A stretch of DNA of 64,000 bases from Agrobacterium tumefaciens. Its GTDB lineage: Bacteria; Pseudomonadota; Alphaproteobacteria; Rhizobiales; Rhizobiaceae. Of the stretch, positions 33,892 through 41,970 are shown piece by piece. Within the stretch, counting starts at the first letter, position 1, and every line of letters starts with the position of its first letter. The DNA lies in the NCBI GenBank assembly GCA_017744915.1, contig JAGIAH010000009.1, forward strand, positions 62,001 through 126,000, written 5' to 3'. The notes beneath the pieces are model-generated. The model made no database searches. It was given only the letters and a program-made list of their open reading frames with translations, and had not been told where the DNA came from. The position numbers and the translations under genes were made by a program.

Positions 33892-34595
33892 GCCGCTGCC
33901 TTTCGCGGGGAGAATTGCGAAACGTCGAGAATGCGGTCGGCAACGGCTTCGCGCACCTCCTCGTCGTGGAAGATGCCGAGCAGGGCCGTGCCCTTCTCTT
34001 TTTTCTCCCTGATCATGTCGACCACCACGCGCCGGTTGGTGGCGTCGAGCGAGGCCGTGGGCTCGTCGAGAAGCAGGATCGCATGGTCGGTGATGAAGCC
34101 GCGCGCAATATTGACGCGTTGCTGCTCACCGCCCGAAAAGGTCGCCGGCGGCAGCGACCATAATTCCCGCGGCAGGTTGAGTTTCGAAAGTAGCATGGCC
34201 GCCTGCTCCCGCGCATCTTCAGCAGTAACCTTGCGCGCCAGAAGCGGTTCGGCAACGACGTCGATGGCCGCGACACGCGGCACGGTGCGCAGGAACTGGC
34301 TGACATAACCGATAGTGCGGTGGCGGATAGCGAGGATCGTGCGCGGCGAGGCATTGCCCATATCGATGACCTCACCCTGATGGCGGATGAGAATCTGTCC
34401 GCTGTCTATGGCGTAATTGCCATAGAGCATTTTCAGGATCGAGCTTTTGCCGATGCCCGACGGGCCGCCGAGAACGACGCATTCGCCGCCGGAAACGGAG
34501 AAATTGACATCGCGGACGACCGGCAGCTCGATGCCGTCGCGAAGATGCATGGTGAAGCTTTTGAAGACTTCCGAAACGATGAGTGGCGTCGTCAT
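33888..34595 (-). CDS. phnL: C-P lyase complex ABC-type protein PhnL
   Basis: 235 residues from the ATG at 34595, preceded by AGGAAGAAAG; the longer in-frame extension has no family match. Walker A is [10 protein letters not shown], signature [15 protein letters not shown], Walker [13 protein letters not shown], switch IFHDEEV. PhnL is an ABC ATPase-like protein that assists the C-P lyase core rather than a transporter. It follows phnK after a 67-base gap that carries a RIME-like palindrome, and overlaps the transferase gene. Confidence 0.94.
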   Translation of the reverse strand: MTTPLIVSEVFKSFTMHLRDGIELPVVRDVNFSVSGGECVVLGGPSGIGKSSILKMLYGNYAIDSGQILIRHQGEVIDMGNASPRTILAIRHRTIGYVSQFLRTVPRVAAIDVVAEPLLARKVTAEDAREQAAMLLSKLNLPRELWSLPPATFSGGEQQRVNIARGFITDHAILLLDEPTASLDATNRRVVVDMIREKKEKGTALLGIFHDEEVREAVADRILDVSQFSPRKAAA

Positions 34596-34627
34596 GGTGG
34601 GTTCTTTCTTCCTGCGCGTGATTTTAT

Positions 34628-34652
34628 CCGAAAACCGGGGACCACTTTTCGG
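34628..34652. repeat. RIME-like palindrome in the phnK-phnL gap
   Basis: CCGAAAAcc and the facing TTTTCGG enclose GGGGACCAC. The same CCGAAAA...TTTTCGG core occurs at 50470-50494 within a larger mosaic element, and I recognise it as the core of rhizobial intergenic mosaic elements. It sits inside the C-P lyase operon, between the phnK stop and the phnL ribosome site. Confidence 0.6.
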
Positions 34653-34662
34653 AGCGACGCGG

Positions 34663-35439
34663 CTAGACCTGCAAGATGGAGGAAACAAGCAATTGCGTGT
34701 AGGGCTCGCGCGGATCGTCCAGCACCCGGTCGGTGAGGCCATGTTCGATGACGTCGCCGCCCTTCATCACCATCATGCGATGGGATAACAGACGCGCAAC
34801 CGCGAGATCATGGGTGACGACGACGACGGCAAGGCCGAGATCGTTGACGAGACCGCGTACGAGATCGAGCAGGCGTGCCTGCACCGAGACATCGAGGCCG
34901 CCGGTCGGTTCATCCATGAAGACGAGGCGCGGCGAGGTGACGAGATTGCGGGCAATCTGCAGGCGCTGGCGCATGCCGCCGGAAAAGGCGCGCGGCTGGT
35001 CGTCGATACGGTCGGTGCCGATTTCCACCCGCTCCAGCCATTCGCTGGCCGATTGCCTGATATTGCCATAGTGCCGGTTACCCACGGCCATCAGCCGCTC
35101 GCCGACATTGGCGCCGGCAGAAACCGCCATGCGCAGGCCGTCTGCCGGGTTCTGGTGCACGAACCCCCAGTCGGTGCGCATCAGGAAACGCCGTTCGGCC
35201 TCGCCCATATGGTAGAGATCACGCATGGAGCCATCGCGCATGCGATATTCCACGCTGCCGGCGGTGGGCATCAGCCGGGTGGAAATGCAGTTGAGAAGCG
35301 TGGTCTTGCCGGAACCGGATTCACCGACGATCGCCAGCACTTCGCCCGGATAAAGCTCGAAGGAAACGTTGCGGCAACCGGCGCGGTCACCGTAATATTT
35401 GGAAACGTCCCGGACTTTCAGAAGCGGTGCGTCGCTCAT
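34663..35439 (-). CDS. phnK: C-P lyase complex ABC-type protein PhnK
   Basis: 258 residues from the ATG at 35439 with AAGGAGG eight bases upstream. Walker [10 protein letters not shown], signature FSGGMRQRLQIARNL, Walker B LVFMDEPTGGLDVS, switch VVTHDLAVA. PhnK docks on the PhnGHIJ core and is needed for C-P bond cleavage in vivo. It overlaps the phnJ stop by four bases. Confidence 0.95.
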   Translation of the reverse strand: MSDAPLLKVRDVSKYYGDRAGCRNVSFELYPGEVLAIVGESGSGKTTLLNCISTRLMPTAGSVEYRMRDGSMRDLYHMGEAERRFLMRTDWGFVHQNPADGLRMAVSAGANVGERLMAVGNRHYGNIRQSASEWLERVEIGTDRIDDQPRAFSGGMRQRLQIARNLVTSPRLVFMDEPTGGLDVSVQARLLDLVRGLVNDLGLAVVVVTHDLAVARLLSHRMMVMKGGDVIEHGLTDRVLDDPREPYTQLLVSSILQV

Positions 35440-36338
35440 TCTGCGGCCTCCTTCACATCCGCCAGCAGGTGGCCCTTGTGGCCATGGGCACGGCGGTCTT
35501 CGCAATGGTCGGTATCGGAGCAGACGAACATGCGTCCGCCCTTGTCATCCAGCACCACCTCGTCGAGATAGACATTCTCCCCGCCGCAGAGCGCGCAGGG
35601 CTTGTCGAAGCGCTGGATTTCAAAGGGATGATCTTCAAAATCGAGGCTGACGACGTCTGTATAGGGCGGCACGGCGTAGATTCGTTTTTCGCGCCCGGCG
35701 CCGAACAGCTGCAGGGCGTCCGAGAGATGCATTTTCGGATTGTCGAATTTCGGCGTCGGCGAGGGGTCCATCACGTAACGCCCGGCGACCTTTACCGGAT
35801 AGGCATAGGTGGTGGAGATGCGGCCGTTGCGGGCGATATCCTCATAAAGCTTGACGTGCATCAGGCCATATTCTTCGAGCGCATGCATGACGCGGGTCTC
35901 TGTCTCGCGCGGCTCGAGGAAGCGCAGGGGTTCGGGGATGGGTACCTGATAAACGAGCACCTGGCCCGAATGCAGCTCCTCTTCCGGAATGCGGTGCCGC
36001 GTCTGGATGATCGTCGCATCCTTCGTGCGAGTGGTGACGGCCACATCAGCCACCTTCTGGAAAAAGGCGCGGATGGAAACGGCGTTGGTGGTGTCGTCGG
36101 CGCCCTGGTCGATGACCTTCAGCACATCATCAGGGCCGAGGATGGAGGCGGTCAACTGCACGCCACCGGTGCCCCAGCCATAGGGCATGGGCATTTCGCG
36201 GGAAGCGAAGGGGACCTGATAACCGGGAATGGCGATGGCTTTCAGGATCGCCCGGCGGATCATCCGCTTGGTCTGTTCGTCCAGATAGGCGAAGTTGTAG
36301 GCAGCCAGCCCGTCGTCAAATGAAACTTCTTTAAGCAT
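35436..36338 (-). CDS. phnJ: Carbon-phosphorus lyase, radical SAM subunit
   Basis: 300 residues. The 4Fe-4S ligands fit the PhnJ arrangement CX2CX21CX5C exactly: Cys248, Cys251, Cys273 and Cys279 (CALCGG, then FVCSDTDHC). Upstream motifs are NFAYLDEQTKRMIRRAILKA in pattern, MPYGWGTGG and DDTTNAVSIRAFF. PhnJ cleaves the C-P bond of ribosyl 1-phosphonate 5-phosphate, releasing methane or another hydrocarbon and a cyclic phosphate. There is a 133-base gap from phnI, unusual in this otherwise overlapping operon, which contains an opposite-strand short ORF. Confidence 0.97.
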   Translation of the reverse strand: MLKEVSFDDGLAAYNFAYLDEQTKRMIRRAILKAIAIPGYQVPFASREMPMPYGWGTGGVQLTASILGPDDVLKVIDQGADDTTNAVSIRAFFQKVADVAVTTRTKDATIIQTRHRIPEEELHSGQVLVYQVPIPEPLRFLEPRETETRVMHALEEYGLMHVKLYEDIARNGRISTTYAYPVKVAGRYVMDPSPTPKFDNPKMHLSDALQLFGAGREKRIYAVPPYTDVVSLDFEDHPFEIQRFDKPCALCGGENVYLDEVVLDDKGGRMFVCSDTDHCEDRRAHGHKGHLLADVKEAAE

Positions 36339-36374
36339 TGCGCGTTAGCCTTGTGAAAAAAGGAGTACAAGCTC

Positions 36375-36470
36375 ATGGAGATTGGAATTCTTGCAGCCGT
36401 GTTCTTTGCTGTCTTTGCAGCATCGACCGTCTTTTGCGCCTACTGGTTCGGCGAGCAGCACAGCCGCTGA
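36375..36470 (+). CDS. Possible 31-residue membrane peptide in the phnI-phnJ gap
   Basis: The plus strand of the phnI-phnJ gap holds an ATG preceded by AAGGAG at nine bases. It reads MEIGILAAVFFAVFAASTVF, then CAYWFGEQHSR and stop: a single hydrophobic helix with a short charged tail, the form of bacterial small membrane proteins. It runs against the phn genes and its stop lies one base from the phnI stop. A promoter was not identified. It could be chance, but the good ribosome site and the full fit in the gap argue for testing. Confidence 0.4.
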   Translation: MEIGILAAVFFAVFAASTVFCAYWFGEQHSR

Positions 36471-36471
36471 G

Positions 36472-37581
36472 CTATTCGGCCGCATCGCTTATCCATTCCG
36501 CGCCATTGGCATTGATCGCCTCGAAATCGGCGCGCATCTTTCTGACCAGACCGAGTTCGGCCTGAAAATCCACGTAATGCGGCAGTTTCAGATGCTCGAC
36601 GAAACCCGTCGCCTGCACGTTGTCGGCGTGTGAGATGACGAATTCCTCGTCCTGAGCGGGGGCAACGACATCTTCGCCGAATTCGCCGGCGCGCAGCGCC
36701 CGGTCGACGAGTGACATGGCCATCGCCTTGCGCTCGCTCTGGCCGAAGACCAGACCGTAACCGCGGGTGAACTGTGGCGGCGCCTTGGCCGAACCCTTGA
36801 ACTGGTTGACCATCTGGCATTCGGTGACCTTGATGTCGCCGAGCGAGACGGAAAAGCCGAGTTCCGGCACCTCCAGCTCGATTTCCACTTCACCAATGCG
36901 GATTTCGCCGACGAAGGGATGGGTGCGGCCATAACCGCGCTGCGTCGAATAGGCGAGCGCCAGAAGAAAACCCTCATCACCGCGCGCCAGCGATTGCAGG
37001 CGCAGGTCACGGGCCATCGGAAATTCCATGGGTTCCCGTGTCAGGTCGCCGGCAATATGATCGTCCGGCATGTCGCCGTCGCTTTCGATCAGCCCTTCCT
37101 GGGCGAGGATATCGGAAACGCGCATGACATATTCCGGTTCGCCTTCCCGCTGGGTGGCGGGTTCGACGGCCTCGTCTTCGAGGAGGGAGGGATCAAGCAG
37201 CCGGTGGGTGTAATCGAAGGTCGGACCCAGCAATTGCCCGCCGGGCAAATCCTTGTAGGTGGCGGAAACACGGCGCTGCACCGCCATCTTCGCGGTATCC
37301 ACCGGCACCGAATAGCCGAAGCGCGGCAAGGTGGTGCGATAGGCGCGCAGCAGGAAGATGGCTTCGATCATGTCACCGCGTGCCTGCTTGACGGCAAGGG
37401 CCGCAAGCGACTGATCGTAGAGTGAGGCTTCCGCCATCACCCGGTCTACGGCGAGCGAGAGCTGCGAGACGATCTGCGCCACAGACATGGCGGGCAGGTC
37501 GCGGTCTCCGCGCCGCTGGTCGGCCAGCAGCCGGTGGGCATTGGCGATGGCGGTTTCCCCGCCTTTGACAGCAACATACAT
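36472..37581 (-). CDS. phnI: C-P lyase core subunit, nucleosidase PhnI
   Basis: 369 residues from the ATG at 37581 (MYVAVKGGETAIANAHRLL), the conserved PhnI start; GGAGG within the end of phnH serves as ribosome site. Other PhnI segments are RGYGRTHPFVGEIRIGEVEIE in pattern (about residue 210-230) and LPHYVDFQAELGLVRKMR near the end. With PhnG and PhnH it displaces adenine from ATP by the phosphonate, forming ribosyl-phosphonate triphosphate. It starts two bases from the phnH stop. Confidence 0.95.
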   Translation of the reverse strand: MYVAVKGGETAIANAHRLLADQRRGDRDLPAMSVAQIVSQLSLAVDRVMAEASLYDQSLAALAVKQARGDMIEAIFLLRAYRTTLPRFGYSVPVDTAKMAVQRRVSATYKDLPGGQLLGPTFDYTHRLLDPSLLEDEAVEPATQREGEPEYVMRVSDILAQEGLIESDGDMPDDHIAGDLTREPMEFPMARDLRLQSLARGDEGFLLALAYSTQRGYGRTHPFVGEIRIGEVEIELEVPELGFSVSLGDIKVTECQMVNQFKGSAKAPPQFTRGYGLVFGQSERKAMAMSLVDRALRAGEFGEDVVAPAQDEEFVISHADNVQATGFVEHLKLPHYVDFQAELGLVRKMRADFEAINANGAEWISDAAE

Positions 37582-37582
37582 C

Positions 37583-38191
37583 TTATGCCTCCACGGGTTT
37601 GATGCGCGTCGTACGCGGCAGGCAGACAAATTTATCGCCGGCCGTCAGGATGACATCGACGCCACGCGGGAAGATGGCGTTGTTCTCCGCCCAAAGCCTT
37701 GGGAAAATATCCGGCAGGCCGGAGGGGCTGATGATGTTGACGTGGCGGATGCCGGGGCCGGAGAGCAGCAATTCCCGCCCACCGTCCAGATCGGGCAATT
37801 CGATGATGAGCGTCGTTGAGCGATCGGGATATTCCTGGCTTCCCTGTGCGAAGAGACCGAAGGATGCGATGGCGCTTCCCGCTTCGATGACGGCGAAATG
37901 CGCAGTCCCTTTTTCTTCCGTCGTAACCGCTCCGGTGTGAAATCCGATCCAGCCCGGCACCGCACTCTTGCGCAGCGCGCTGCTCAGCCAGACTGGCGTG
38001 TCGTGGTCGCAGAGCGCCAGCAGAACAGCACCGGTGGCAACGGCGAGCGGCAGCGGCGGCGCGACCGCCGTTTCGATCGTCTGCGGCGTGCCCGGACGGG
38101 CCATGCCGTCCATCAGCTTCTTGAAAATCCGTTGGGAATCGAAGACGGCGTTGGAAAAGCCGCCCGTCAATGCTTCGGCCTTCGCGCTCAT
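37583..38191 (-). CDS. phnH: C-P lyase core subunit PhnH
   Basis: 202 residues, the usual length. Recognisable segments are FSNAVFDSQRIFKKLMDGMARPG, shown in part here, LCDHDTPVWLS, and LSGPGIRHVNIISPSGLP. PhnH forms a dimer bound to the PhnGIJ core and is required for the first, ribosyl-transfer step. It overlaps phnG by a few bases at the start and abuts phnI. Confidence 0.95.
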   Translation of the reverse strand: MSAKAEALTGGFSNAVFDSQRIFKKLMDGMARPGTPQTIETAVAPPLPLAVATGAVLLALCDHDTPVWLSSALRKSAVPGWIGFHTGAVTTEEKGTAHFAVIEAGSAIASFGLFAQGSQEYPDRSTTLIIELPDLDGGRELLLSGPGIRHVNIISPSGLPDIFPRLWAENNAIFPRGVDVILTAGDKFVCLPRTTRIKPVEA

Positions 38192-38652
38192 CAGTCCTCT
38201 CCTCGAACCATGGTGAAGAAATCGACCCGCGTGGCTGCGGTTTCCCGTGTTTTCCGTTCCTTCTCTTCGCTCAGTCTTTTTTCGACCGGCGAAAGAAGTT
38301 CGGTCTCGATGAAGTTCCGGGTCGGGCTTTCCTGCCAGAGCGCGTCGAAAACTGCGGCATACCAGGCCTTCTTGCGGCCGGTGCCGAGAACATGCGCATG
38401 ACCGACCGTTCCCGAGGCAAGCTTGACGGTCGCGCGGGTGACGGTGGTTTCACCGAGATTAAAAGGCGCACCGCCGCCGCCGATACGGCCTTTGACCATG
38501 ACGAGGCCTGTTTCCGGGCCCCGCACGTTTTCCGTCTGCGGACTGGCATCCTGCCGGTTCCAGACCGTTTCAAGTTCCTGAACGGTGGCGCGGGCAAGAA
38601 GCGCCGCCACCCGTTTCCTTTCGCCGTGTATATTCGCAGCTTCGTTATTCAT
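38191..38652 (-). CDS. phnG: C-P lyase core subunit PhnG
   Basis: 153 residues from the ATG at 38652, with GAGGTCAAGTG upstream. PhnG features are RKRVAALLARATVQEL, PETGLVMVKGRIGGGGAPFNLGE in pattern, and GHAHVLGTGRKKAWYAAVFDAL. It is the first gene of phnGHIJKL plus the transferase. Its promoter region shared with the divergent phnF contains a PhnF-type palindrome and a Pho-box-like repeat, so it is probably turned on by phosphate starvation and repressed by PhnF. Confidence 0.95.
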   Translation of the reverse strand: MNNEAANIHGERKRVAALLARATVQELETVWNRQDASPQTENVRGPETGLVMVKGRIGGGGAPFNLGETTVTRATVKLASGTVGHAHVLGTGRKKAWYAAVFDALWQESPTRNFIETELLSPVEKRLSEEKERKTRETAATRVDFFTMVRGED

Positions 38653-38666
38653 CACTTGACCTCTAA

Positions 38667-38684
38667 TGTCTATTGATATAGACA
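38667..38684. promoter_or_regulatory. PhnF-type operator upstream of phnG
   Basis: TGTCTAT-TGAT-ATAGACA is a perfect 7-4-7 inverted repeat, 15 bases before the phnG ATG and 50 before phnF. The TGTCTAnnnnnnTAGACA layout is that of HutC-subfamily GntR operators, and phnF itself encodes such a protein. It lies downstream of the Pho box for the leftward transcript, the position expected of a repressor site. Confidence 0.65.
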
Positions 38685-38718
38685 ACTATACAATATAAGC
38701 TACAATTAACGTCCGTGA

Positions 38719-38736
38719 ATGACAAGCGTGTGACAT
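38719..38736 (-). promoter_or_regulatory. Pho box-like direct repeat of phnG
   Basis: Plus-strand ATGACAA (38719-38725), four bases, GTGACAT (38730-38736) read on the minus strand as ATGTCAC-ACGC-TTGTCAT, close to the CTGTCAT-N4-CTGTCAT Pho box pointing toward phnG. A -10 about 20 bases further (TATATTG around 38690, minus strand) would put the start site near the PhnF palindrome. The repeat overlaps the phnF start codon. Confidence 0.6.
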
Positions 38737-39472
38737 GAGCCCTGCAGCAGCGATGAAAAGAAAGAACGGCGTGGCGCTCTGGCGGCAGATTGCCGACCGG
38801 ATCAGAGGCGAGATTGCGGCTGGCGATCACGACGAAACCGGCATGTTGCCGCCGGAGATGACGCTGGCCGAAAAATTCGGCGTGAACCGCCATACCGTCC
38901 GAAGTGCCATTGCCGCGCTGGCAAGCGAAGGCATTCTCGAGCCGATGCAGGGACGCGGCACGATGATCGCCCGCAAGGAGCGTCTGAGCTTTCCGATTTC
39001 GCTGCGCACACGATTTACGGCAGGCATCGGCGATCAGGTGAAGGAGATGGAGGCGCTGCTTCTTTCCCACACGACCGAGCCGGCAAGTGCCGATCTGGCA
39101 GCACGGCTGCAATTGCCGGCCGGTGCGCCGCTCGTTCGTCTGGAAACCCTGCGCAAGGCGGACACCCGTCCTGTGTCCCGTTCGACCACATGGTTCCCGG
39201 CGGATCGTTTTGCCGGAATAGGTGAGGCCTATCAGAAAAGCGGCTCGATCACGGCCGCTTTCAAGATGCTTGGCGTGGCGGACTACGTGCGCATTTCCAC
39301 TGTCATTTCTGCTGTCCACGCGGATACGCAGGATCTGGCCGATCTCGAGCTATCGCCCGGGGCCATCCTGCTTGTCACCCAGGCATTAAATGCCGATATG
39401 GATGGCGTGCCGGTGCAATATGCCGTCAGCCGCTTCTCCGCCGATACGGTCGAATTCACGGTCGAAAATTAA
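38735..39472 (+). CDS. phnF: Phosphonate-locus GntR repressor with UTRA domain
   Basis: 245 residues. The winged helix contains ALWRQIADRIRGEI, LPPEMTLAEKFGVNRHTVRSAI and ALASEGILEPMQGRGTMIA. The UTRA domain follows, with [23 protein letters not shown] in pattern and ILLVTQALNADMDGVPVQY near the end. It is divergent from phnG, as in most C-P lyase loci, and should repress the operon from the 38667 palindrome. No ribosome site precedes the ATG at 38735; an ATG six codons further (38753) is the alternative. It converges with dapB, only 8 bases away. Confidence 0.93.
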   Translation: MSPAAAMKRKNGVALWRQIADRIRGEIAAGDHDETGMLPPEMTLAEKFGVNRHTVRSAIAALASEGILEPMQGRGTMIARKERLSFPISLRTRFTAGIGDQVKEMEALLLSHTTEPASADLAARLQLPAGAPLVRLETLRKADTRPVSRSTTWFPADRFAGIGEAYQKSGSITAAFKMLGVADYVRISTVISAVHADTQDLADLELSPGAILLVTQALNADMDGVPVQYAVSRFSADTVEFTVEN

Positions 39473-39480
39473 GCGGGAGG

Positions 39481-40320
39481 CTACTCCGCCTGTGACAGAC
39501 CCAGCACATCCAGCATCGAATAGAAGCCCGGCTTCTTGTCGAAGGCCCAGACGGTTGCCGTGATCGCGCCGCGTGCGAAGATGGAGCGGTCGCCGGCATA
39601 ATGGGAAAGCTCGACGCGTTCGCCTTCGCCGGCGAAGATCACCGAATGTTCGCCGATCACCGAGCCACCACGCAGCGTGGCAAAACCGATGGTGCCGGTC
39701 TCACGCGCGCCCGTATGGCCGTCGCGCACGCGCACGGATGAGGCGGTGAGATCGACCTTGCGGCCGGCAGCGGCCGCTTCGCCCAGCAGCAGCGCCGTGC
39801 CCGAAGGCGCGTCCACCTTGTGCTTGTGGTGCATTTCCAGAATTTCGATATCCCAGTTCTGCGCATCCAGCGCCTGCGCGGCCTGTTGTGTGAGAACGCT
39901 GAGCAGGTTGACGCCGAGGCTCATATTGCCTGACTTGACGATGCGGGCATGGCGCGACGCCGCCTTGAATTTTTCTTCGTCTTCCGGTGAGCAGCCGGTC
40001 GTGCCGATGACGTGCACGATGCGAGCCTGTGCGGCAAGCCCGGCGAAGGTGACGCTGGTTGCCGGCGCGGTGAAGTCGATCACCCCTTCCGCATGCAGAA
40101 AGGCCTGCAGCGGATCGCTGGTGATTTCAACGCCAATGGGGCCGAGACCGGCAATTTCACCGGCATCGCGGCCGACAAATGCCGAACCCTCGCGCGCCAC
40201 CGCGGCATGCAGCTGGACACCCGGCGTCTGGTGAATGAGGCGGATCAGCGCCTGTCCCATGCGGCCCGCCGCGCCGACCACCACCAGTTTCATGCCGCTG
40301 CTGCCCATGCTGTCACTCAC
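39481..40320 (-). CDS. dapB: 4-hydroxy-tetrahydrodipicolinate reductase
   Basis: 279 residues. The Rossmann loop is [14 protein letters not shown], the cofactor-specificity and catalytic regions are [18 protein letters not shown], and the DapB signature [19 protein letters not shown] containing the catalytic His/Lys pair. The enzyme reduces the cyclic intermediate in the lysine and meso-diaminopimelate pathway. The GTG at 40320 is taken; ATG four codons or nine codons later ([10 protein letters not shown]) would also be workable. Glk lies 123 bases upstream on the same strand. Confidence 0.95.
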   Translation of the reverse strand: MSDSMGSSGMKLVVVGAAGRMGQALIRLIHQTPGVQLHAAVAREGSAFVGRDAGEIAGLGPIGVEITSDPLQAFLHAEGVIDFTAPATSVTFAGLAAQARIVHVIGTTGCSPEDEEKFKAASRHARIVKSGNMSLGVNLLSVLTQQAAQALDAQNWDIEILEMHHKHKVDAPSGTALLLGEAAAAGRKVDLTASSVRVRDGHTGARETGTIGFATLRGGSVIGEHSVIFAGEGERVELSHYAGDRSIFARGAITATVWAFDKKPGFYSMLDVLGLSQAE

Positions 40321-40443
40321 TTCTCATGTCGGGCGGATCGGAACCCACCGGTATCGGATGTTTGATGTTTGCTGCCGCGACGTTAAAGACCGTCCGCCCG
40401 CTTCGCAAGCATCACATTTAAAGGGCCCGCCGTTCGAAAGCGG

Positions 40444-41466
40444 TCAGGCTCTCCAGCGCCGGCCGTCCAGCGCCAGACCGAAATCGGAAGGGGTTCTGGA
40501 ATAAGTGGCGAGGCCGGAAAGCGCTGCCTGGGGATGGGTGACGACGAAGGTCGGAATGGTCCGCATCAGCGCACTGTGCGGCGCCTTGTCCTCGAACGCG
40601 GCCCGGAATTCCGGGCTCTTCAGCGCCGGAATGATCTTCTGCGAAATGCCGCCGGCCAGATAAACGCCGCCCTTGGCCATGAAGATCAGCGCAAGGTCGC
40701 CCGCCACGCGGCCGAGATAGGTGCTGAACAGCGAGAGCGTTTCTTTCGCCTGCGGGTTCTGGCCGGAAAGCCCGTGTGAGGTGATATCGGCCGGATCGGA
40801 GAAGACGGCGTCAATGCCGTCAGCCTTGCAAACGGCGCGGTAAAGATTGACCAGTCCACGTCCGCACAGGATCTGCTCACCTGCAACGCGGCCTTCGATG
40901 GTTTCAATATGCGGGAAAACCGCATAGTCGCGCGCGCTTCTCGGGCCGATATCGATGTGGCCACCTTCGCCAGGCACCGGGAACCACATATGGCGGGCAT
41001 AGACCAGCCCGGCGACGCCGAGCCCCGTGCCCGGTCCAAGGACGACGCGCGATGCAAGCACGTCTTTTTTGCCGGAACCGATGGCCTCGCGATTATCGTC
41101 GTCAAGAGCCGCAATCGCCAGAGCCTGCGCCTCGAAATCGTTGATGACGATGACATCCTTCAGGCCCAAATTGGCAATCATACCCTTTGGCTTGACGACC
41201 CAGTGGCAATTGGTGAGCGGAATTTCGTCGCCTTCGATGGGGCCGGCAATTGCAAGAATGGTCGAGACCGGCTGGAGCGAGGTCTTGTCCAGAACCGCCT
41301 GCTGGATGGCGTCATCGATCGTCGGATATTCCGCCGTCTTCACCGTGGTGAGGTGCACAGGTTCCGCAAAGGAATCGATCAGAATGGAAAAGCGGGCATT
41401 TGTGCCGCCGATGTCGCCAAGAAGGATGGGGAAGGACAGATATTCGGTATCGGACGTCTTCGGCAT
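40444..41466 (-). CDS. glk: Glucokinase
   Basis: 340 residues from the ATG at 41466, whose ribosome site is GGAACAGG; an ATG four codons upstream has none. The ATP-binding loop is [14 protein letters not shown], the phosphate 2 motif [12 protein letters not shown], the substrate aspartate lies in [11 protein letters not shown], and EGGHIDIGP matches the glucokinase Glu. It phosphorylates intracellular glucose at C6 and belongs to the bacterial Glk (COG0837) group. It follows mgsA closely (21 bases from the mgsA stop), a pairing known in Rhizobiaceae. Confidence 0.95.
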   Translation of the reverse strand: MPKTSDTEYLSFPILLGDIGGTNARFSILIDSFAEPVHLTTVKTAEYPTIDDAIQQAVLDKTSLQPVSTILAIAGPIEGDEIPLTNCHWVVKPKGMIANLGLKDVIVINDFEAQALAIAALDDDNREAIGSGKKDVLASRVVLGPGTGLGVAGLVYARHMWFPVPGEGGHIDIGPRSARDYAVFPHIETIEGRVAGEQILCGRGLVNLYRAVCKADGIDAVFSDPADITSHGLSGQNPQAKETLSLFSTYLGRVAGDLALIFMAKGGVYLAGGISQKIIPALKSPEFRAAFEDKAPHSALMRTIPTFVVTHPQAALSGLATYSRTPSDFGLALDGRRWRA

Positions 41467-41487
41467 TGCCTGTTCCATATTGGTGGG

Positions 41488-41871
41488 TCAGTCGGCGAGG
41501 TGGAAGTCGATCAGGTTTTCTGCGGTGGCGCGGTTGAGCGCCATGGGAATGTCGTAAACCGTGGCAAGACGCGTCAGCGCCTTCACGTCCACATCATGCG
41601 GCATGGCCGTCAGCGGGTCGGTGAAGAAGATCAGCATGTCCACTTCGCCGGTGGCGATCATCGCGCCGATCTGCTGGTCGCCGCCGAGCGGACCGCTTTT
41701 AAGGCGAATGACATCAAGCCCCGGGCAGGCTTCCTGCACGCGCCCGCCGGTGGTGCCGGTGGCGACGATCTTGAACTTGGCAAGCGTCTTCTGGTGATGA
41801 CGGGCAAAAGCCGCCATATCGTCCTTTTTCTCGTCGTGAGCGATGAGCGCGATACAGCGTTGCCCTTCCAT
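41488..41871 (-). CDS. mgsA: Methylglyoxal synthase
   Basis: 127 residues. All signature parts are present: [46 protein letters not shown] and [18 protein letters not shown], with the catalytic Asp in GGDQQ and His in MPHD. The enzyme turns dihydroxyacetone phosphate into methylglyoxal and phosphate, bypassing lower glycolysis when phosphate is short. It lies directly upstream of glk. Confidence 0.95.
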   Translation of the reverse strand: MEGQRCIALIAHDEKKDDMAAFARHHQKTLAKFKIVATGTTGGRVQEACPGLDVIRLKSGPLGGDQQIGAMIATGEVDMLIFFTDPLTAMPHDVDVKALTRLATVYDIPMALNRATAENLIDFHLAD

Positions 41872-41970
41872 GATCCCAGCCTGTCCTCAAAGAATTAAAT
41901 CGATTTGAAGCCTTCTATAACAGCTTGCCGCCATTTGAAAAGGGAAGCTGTTGAATGCCTCATTTCTGTT

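Noticed and set aside
38191..38685. Longer phnG starting at 38685
   Set aside because: The upstream start would place the first codons within the PhnF palindrome; the ATG at 38652 has a ribosome site and matches the family start.
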